Of a DNA stretch of 64,000 bases, positions 57,934-64,000 are shown one piece after another (the stretch's first letter is position 1; each line of letters opens with the position of its first letter). Made by a program: the position numbers and the translations under genes. Below the pieces are notes generated by a model. It made no database searches. It had not been told where the DNA came from and saw nothing but the letters and a program-made list of their open reading frames with translations. The stretch comes from Tomocerus qinae (lineage: Eukaryota > Arthropoda > Collembola > Entomobryomorpha > Tomoceridae), in assembly GCA_020055645.1 (NCBI GenBank), contig CM034546.1, positions 122,533,875-122,597,874 on the forward strand. Reading direction: 5' to 3'.

Positions 57934-60845
57934 AACTTATAAGTACAATCTCTGGAGCTTTATTTCCTTATTTTATGACAGAAACTCAGTTGCTAACTCC
58001 AGAGTTATGTACATTTCAATTTGCTAGTAGTTCCCATTGTTTATATGTAGAATTTTCTACTTATGTCATTTAAACTGAATTTATTTTAAGTACAAGCAAA
58101 GAAGATATGCTTCCCATTTTTATGGAGAGATATGAGATTGTTTTATATCAAAACCATAATTTTTGATGAATCCGTTATTTGTTCGTGGTGAAGTGGTAAG
58201 CCACAAAGTTCAAACAATTGCGGCTTGTTTGCTAAACTGGTAAGTTACAAATATGAAGTAGGAAGTGAGTGTTATGAGCAGAGGATCATTCAACGTTAAG
58301 GACTCTTGCGACATAAGGACCTGTTTAAATAAGTAGTAACTATGTTTATATGGCTAGTAAAGAATCTAGACAATACAATGCTCATTAAAAAATTAATTCC
58401 CGACGCTTTCCCTCAATTCTCACTTAACACTAGCTAATCTTGGGCTAGGCTACCATTTATTCTTCAAAATATGTTAATTTTTAATATGGTCTGTTCTCTT
58501 CAGAAAAACCAGTTAAAAATGATGAACTAGATTAGCAAAATAGGTTAAGCCAAGCTTTAAGCTTAAGAAATTGTAAACATACCATCATATTATATGCCCT
58601 ATTAAAACCAACATACCCGAAACATATTCTTACAGTGAAATCCAACCAAATGATTCCATGTAAAGGTCCATAATCAATAAATCTTGTACATGTAATCTGA
58701 ATTTTCATTTAGCAGGATAAGCAGTTTCTCCCTCCCTGCTAACCCATCTCAGGAATATACTAGTTACATATAATTCGCGAATTAATTGTCATAAATACTA
58801 TCTGAAAATCAAAAGGCGAAGAATGTATGTATGTTCAAAGCTATATTGTCGAAATCTCATTCATCACTCTTCAATGCAAGAGTTGGTCAAGTCAAAGTGT
58901 ATCCCTTTGTTAGAGATAGTTGAAATAATTTGAAGAAGTATCAGTAGCAGTACGTGTTAGGCATTAGGTACTTTGAGTAGGTAATGTTTGTTGTGTTCTC
59001 ACTTCCCACACATCAAATGACTTGACATTATTTGAACAAAGGGATATCTGCTAATTAACCACACACCAAATAATTCATTGATCTAATGGTGTCGTATTAC
59101 CGTCCTGTAACAATTTTGGCAAATGCAGTCACAGCAAATTTTGGCTTTAATCAACTACACCTAATACTGTATACTGTACTGCTTGACTGGACATGGTCTC
59201 AGTTTCCCCGCCGCAGCCCTGTGGTTTCACCCAGTGCACACAACTCCTTTTAAGGATATTCTTCTCACGATTGATGAATTGCATACAGTACTAACACTGC
59301 AGTAATAACAAACCCACAGAAGAACCTGATATCTCAGTCAACATTTATTACCTTTTAGTATTATTCCACAATACAATTTAAATGGCTAGTACAAAGCTTC
59401 TTAAATAATAAATATCCAACTGGCTGTATGTTATCAGAAGCCTTTTGTTTTTTGGGCAAAATTATGAGACATTTTGGTAGAATGTAAAAACAATTGCTCG
59501 AATTCAAATTAGTAAAATGGAAATGATCAAAGCTATATGAATATTCCTGGAAGTAGTCATCTAAGTCTTTATTCACTTCACTGGTTGCAATTAACATAAC
59601 TTTTCTAGGTAGTACTTCACGGGAATAATTAGACATTCAACTTTCTTTACTAATTTGCATACGAACAAATTGTTTTTGAAATAAGTTCTTATTAGTCTCC
59701 TGAGACTACATAATTAGATATTAATTATAATAACAATATTTAACTATTTATATTAAAACATTAGTTGGTATATATGCTAAGAATGCTATTTAATCCTCCG
59801 ATTCTCAAATTTAGTCACAGAAAGGCAACATATCTGCTGCTAAAGAGTTTTATAAATTATGTTATGGTTGTGGGTGAGGGTCAATGATTCAAATTTAGTG
59901 TACTATAAATTCAAGATATGACAGGGTTCGATGAGCTTGACTCTCGAAAGCTCTTGTGACATAGTTATTAAAGAAATGTTCGTTGGGCCAATAGCGCAGA
60001 TGATACATTATGGCCTAGGTATGGCATGACTACTCACTGAGCCTATCTAAGCCAAGTAATGTATGGAGGTGAAAAATCTATATAGTATTTGTAGCGGAAG
60101 AACATTAGCAGATAGAAAGTTCATTCGGCACTCTAAAATGTATGTTTACAGATAAACGAAGACGCATAGAGATATTTGTAAGTATTTTAGCGAAGTGGAA
60201 TATGTGAATGTCATGGACTGCATTTGGGAACTTGAAAAAATATTATTAAATTAAGGTAACTATTCTAGAAATACTAGGCAAAGGATCACTTAATACTAGA
60301 CATGTCTAATTATTTAAGTTACCTATGTTTTATGTATAGAAGACAGGCATAGTAAAGACTATTGACAGTATTCTTTCATGTATTTTTGCCAAGATGTGGT
60401 AAAAATAATAAATGGTTCTGTACTATAGTGTTGTACCGTAGTGAATCTAGCATGAATATTTACGAGGATTTAACTAGCATTTACAAAATGGCGTGATTAA
60501 AAACGGACATGTGAAAATAGGCAAATGTATTTTAATAAGTTTTACCCAGAGAAATCATTTCTCTGCTAGTCATTGTTAAATAACTTATGTTAATTAAATG
60601 TTAATAGCGTATCTAAATATTATTGTAATGATATACATGTTTAATGAGGTAGAAATAAAGGCAATTGTCCAGAATAATTTCAACAATTACTCTCCATCAT
60701 CGTTATCTATACCTCCATCCGACACTACATCATTCAAAATCTCTGATATGACGCTTTCACAAGAATAAAACACTTCAGTGCATTTTCCACAAGTAGTTTT
60801 TTGTCTGGAGAATATCTACTTCATCTGCTCATCACATCACTCTAG
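57934..60845. other. Downstream flank of receptor B, no gene seen
   Basis: AT-rich. A 91-codon minus-strand open frame at 59361-59636 is preceded on its strand by a possible acceptor (TACTACCTAG), but it shows no domain I can name. Confidence 0.35.
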
Positions 60846-61415
60846 TATAATCACGTTGTTCGAGTTGCGCAGGGAAAAATTCCGTAGCTACATTTGTTTA
60901 TATCATCGTGTGCTAATTTGCCGCTCTGATAACGCAGCTAAGCAGAACCCAATCTTAAACGTTACCTAAATGTGGTAAATCCCAACAAGTCCATATATTT
61001 CATATTAAAGCAGTTTATGCGTTCTGTATGCAAATATTTCCAGCTTTCGGTTCGCTTAAGGTTTCTTTTATTTCATGTGCGGGAAAATTTAAAATTTGGC
61101 CATTTACATTGTTAAAAAAGAAGTATTTAAATTACGATCAGTTAGCAATATAGTAAGAAATTATGATACAAGACAATACATCTGCCAAGTACCTCCTCCC
61201 TGTCCGGAGATACGGACAGTTTTCTAAAACAAAAGTCCCTATACCTATCAATGTAAAATCTCTTCCTCCGACGCCGACCCACCAAATGAGCAACCACGAA
61301 AAGTTCAATTAGAAAAAGCTATGCATCTGAAATATTTATTCTCATCTTACAATATTGCCCCCGGAATACACACTAGCTTTATTTATAACAGGGCCTATGT
61401 CCTGGGACCGGCTAG
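60846..61415 (+). repeat. Dispersed repeat R, copy 2
   Basis: 60846-61111 and 61361-61415 match the two parts of copy 1 at 52486-52821. The intervening 61112-61360 is absent from copy 1. Either it is an insertion here or copy 1 has lost it. Confidence 0.7.
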
Positions 61416-63685
61416 ATTAATATAAATCAAAATTATATCTAGTAATTCCCGTATTTCTGCACAATAGTTATATTTATGGCACGGGTCATTAGAAACACGA
61501 AAAATTAATGATGGTCATGGTCATGATCAATAGTGAAGTAATTACTACTAAAGTCGGTGTGCATGTATGTAATCTCAAGATTTATGAACAACATCATTAA
61601 TCATTCTTTACCATTACTATTATTCTATAATAATAAGACCTTAACTATATACATTCACTTGGTTCGAGGAGAATTCATCGAAAGAACATTCGTAAATAAG
61701 GGGCTAAATCTGCTACTGCTGAATTAGTATCTGTAATAAGTTATTTGTTTAGCATAAATTGAAATAGTTGGAAATGTTATGTCGTTGTTGTCTGAAAACA
61801 AATTCCCAAATAGTGAAGTCCCAAAGGGATTCTGCTACAAACTATGGACCGTGGAAATTAATAATTCACGATACGATTTAGTTTGTAGTAACTAGTGTAT
61901 TATGCAATGCAGTTTGCGACATTTACTTAGGAAAGAGTTGTTTACGAAAATGCAAGCGTAGGAAAAAGTTTTTGATTAAATCTCGTTATAGTGTATGAAT
62001 AAGGTGTTGTTGACCTCGCCAGACTCATCTTTTCTCCTTTGAGACGCGGTCAAGAAAAGAATCAAATAGCACTCAGAGAGAAGATAGTTTTCGTGTTTTG
62101 GTGAATACCCTCGGTGCCTGGGCTGAGTATTCTTGATCTTTCATCCTTCACATCTATACAAAGTACTCTAACCACTACATCAAGAGTCAAGAGTTGGATA
62201 TTTTTAATAGAGGTTTCGAAGGGTGTTTTTGTTGGTTTGAGCGAACTCAAGTAGCACAGTGTGTATATAACCTTTTGAAATGATTTTGATTGAATTGGAG
62301 ATTACATGAATCTAGGATACACATCAGTGGTTACAGTGAAACTGAAAGAGTGTGTACACAGGTTATTAATTTTGTGCTGCTGTGAAATTACGATTGATGA
62401 CACAAACACACGTGTTATACATAAATACTATAATTTTATCTGCAGTAATGCTAATAGAGCTGCATGAAACCTTTTACCTAATTTTCCGATTCCACGAATA
62501 AAACATTGGGATTTAAATCTAGGTCGAATGATGAAAACATGTGAGTGAAAGTTCATTGCACAAAAGAAACGTTTAGAGGATGTAAACTTCAAATGTAATT
62601 AGTCCTTTTACTCAGATTGAGACACTCATTGCAATTAATATTTCCCTGCCAATTGCACTGCACGACAGGATCACAGAATACGTAATAACAATGCAAATGA
62701 AAGAAATCTTACTCGGAAGAGATATATGAATGGAGTGTCACGAATAGTGTCCCGGGTTCTTTCTACTTACCGGAGATTTTAAAGGTTTTAAGGACTCCTG
62801 CTGAAATAATATACTTTTAGTATTGTATCCATAGTCAAGAAGCTATTAGGTAGAGGGAGGGGGTATAGTATTTTATTGTACGTTCTAATAGGATAGGCTT
62901 ATAATATTGTTATTTATTATATTAAGCTTAGAATTCTATTTCTGTCCTCCAACTCTAGCGTTGATCTCACCGGGAAAGGAAGGACATTGTTTTGGATAGC
63001 AGGAAGGAAGGAAGATGGGGAATAGAGAAAAGGGAATAGTTTCGTTTTAGTTGAAGAGAACTAATAGAGAGAAGTCTTGAGACGATCACAAGTATCATAT
63101 TTTAGCTTTTTCAGCTTTGTTTGTTTGTTTCAGGTTCTCGAGTTTATCTGATGTGACGGAACATCACAGAAGAAAGACGATCTAATTTTGAAGGAAGTAG
63201 AAGATGTGAGAGAGAGAGAGGAGTCACAAAAGGAGCACCAGACTACGAGGCATGATGATAACAATAAGAACATTATCCGATAGAAAAATAATAAGAGTCA
63301 CAACAAACACTAAAATCCCTATTATCTCTTTCTGTTTAGTATAACATTTGATCTTGTTAAAAGGTCAAAATATTATATTCCCTAAAAAATAAGGCGTCTC
63401 TGCCATAAAAATGTTTTGTATTTCTCAAATATCAAGCACATTTTCTTTTCAACTTGCATGATGAATAAAAGTCAACGGAGAAGAATGCCGGATTTGCCAT
63501 TGGTTGAAGAGGATATGTCTGCAATTGTAATATCCTGCTGATTAGTAGTCTCGTTTCGTTTTCCTGTCCATCAACTTCTCACCACCCGAGAACACTTTTC
63601 TTACGATTTGAACTGCAATTTCAGTTCCATACACTCTTTAATAATTCTATCCCCAGCGCCACTATCATTTGGCCCCTACTTGATG
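61416..63685. other. Intergenic, no gene seen
   Basis: AT-rich DNA with a short AG-dinucleotide run near 63210. No supported exon or structured repeat. Confidence 0.4.
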
Positions 63686-63770
63686 CTTTCACCACTTTCT
63701 GTCGTTAGTACTTTCACCATTTTCTGTCGTTAGTACTTTCACCACTTTCTGTCGTTAGTACTTTCACTAC
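63686..63770 (+). repeat. 25-bp tandem repeat, about 3.4 copies
   Basis: The unit CTTTCACCACTTTCTGTCGT followed by TAGTA recurs at 63686, 63711, 63736 and (partial) 63761, with one substitution in the second copy. Confidence 0.85.
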
Positions 63771-64000
63771 TTATTCCTCTCAACATTCCTACTCTCTGCC
63801 ATTTCATACGGATTACTCTCAAGAGTCACAGATGTGAAGAATGGAAATTCAAACACCTCTGGATAATTGTTTCATCACCATACAGAACCACACAGTCTCC
63901 CGACTACAACAATAATCCTACTTTCCCTAATGCATTTCTATTAAGCATGCAAAACTTTATTAGTATTCCCTAAATGAACTACCAACACAAAACCGGAGGT

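Noticed and set aside
59361-59636. 91-codon minus-strand open frame with a somewhat protein-like appearance and a possible acceptor at its start
   Set aside because: No recognisable domain and no partner exon found; open frames of this length occur by chance several times in this window.

Overview
The window looks like AT-rich nuclear DNA from an invertebrate animal. It has GT-AG introns from about 50 nt to almost 10 kb, very low coding density, many short non-autonomous DNA transposons with inverted repeats, and peptide-hormone receptor genes of the GnRH/AKH/corazonin type. An arthropod is the most natural reading, but nothing here fixes the order or species. No bacterial genes, rRNA, CRISPR or intact autonomous transposon was seen.

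Layout. Positions 1-3031 carry the 3' end of a rhodopsin-type GPCR gene on the plus strand (receptor A): three exons covering TM6, TM7 and the C-tail. Its 5' part lies left of the window. Its TGA stop is followed in frame by a further 79-codon open frame (to 3271). A degenerate 29-bp minisatellite array fills about 6.15-7.32 kb. At 20111-21040 there is a compact three-exon plus-strand gene for a predicted 201-residue protein made only of two death-fold domains resembling CARDs. Each domain is cut by a phase-0 intron at the equivalent codon, which points to internal exon duplication. At 36141-57541 lies a complete six-exon receptor gene (receptor B, 460 residues, plus strand). It is a paralog of receptor A, and all the splice phases that can be compared match. 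The rest is intergenic or intronic DNA with decayed transposons.

The two receptors are a same-strand tandem pair, about 33 kb apart, with the tandem-CARD gene between them. The receptors would act at the cell surface on a neuropeptide of the GnRH/AKH/ACP/corazonin group; the sequence alone does not decide which ligand. The CARD protein would be an intracellular adaptor or decoy in caspase or innate-immune signalling. No functional link between the receptors and the CARD gene is visible beyond proximity.

Mobile DNA. I recognise at least three MITE-like families with 8-9 bp target duplications (hAT-like), one nested insertion, several 150-700 bp fold-back elements, a 935-bp element with long terminal inverted repeats, and dispersed direct repeats. 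Two near-identical MITEs lie in successive introns of receptor B, and a very strong hairpin starts 26 bases after its exon 2 donor.
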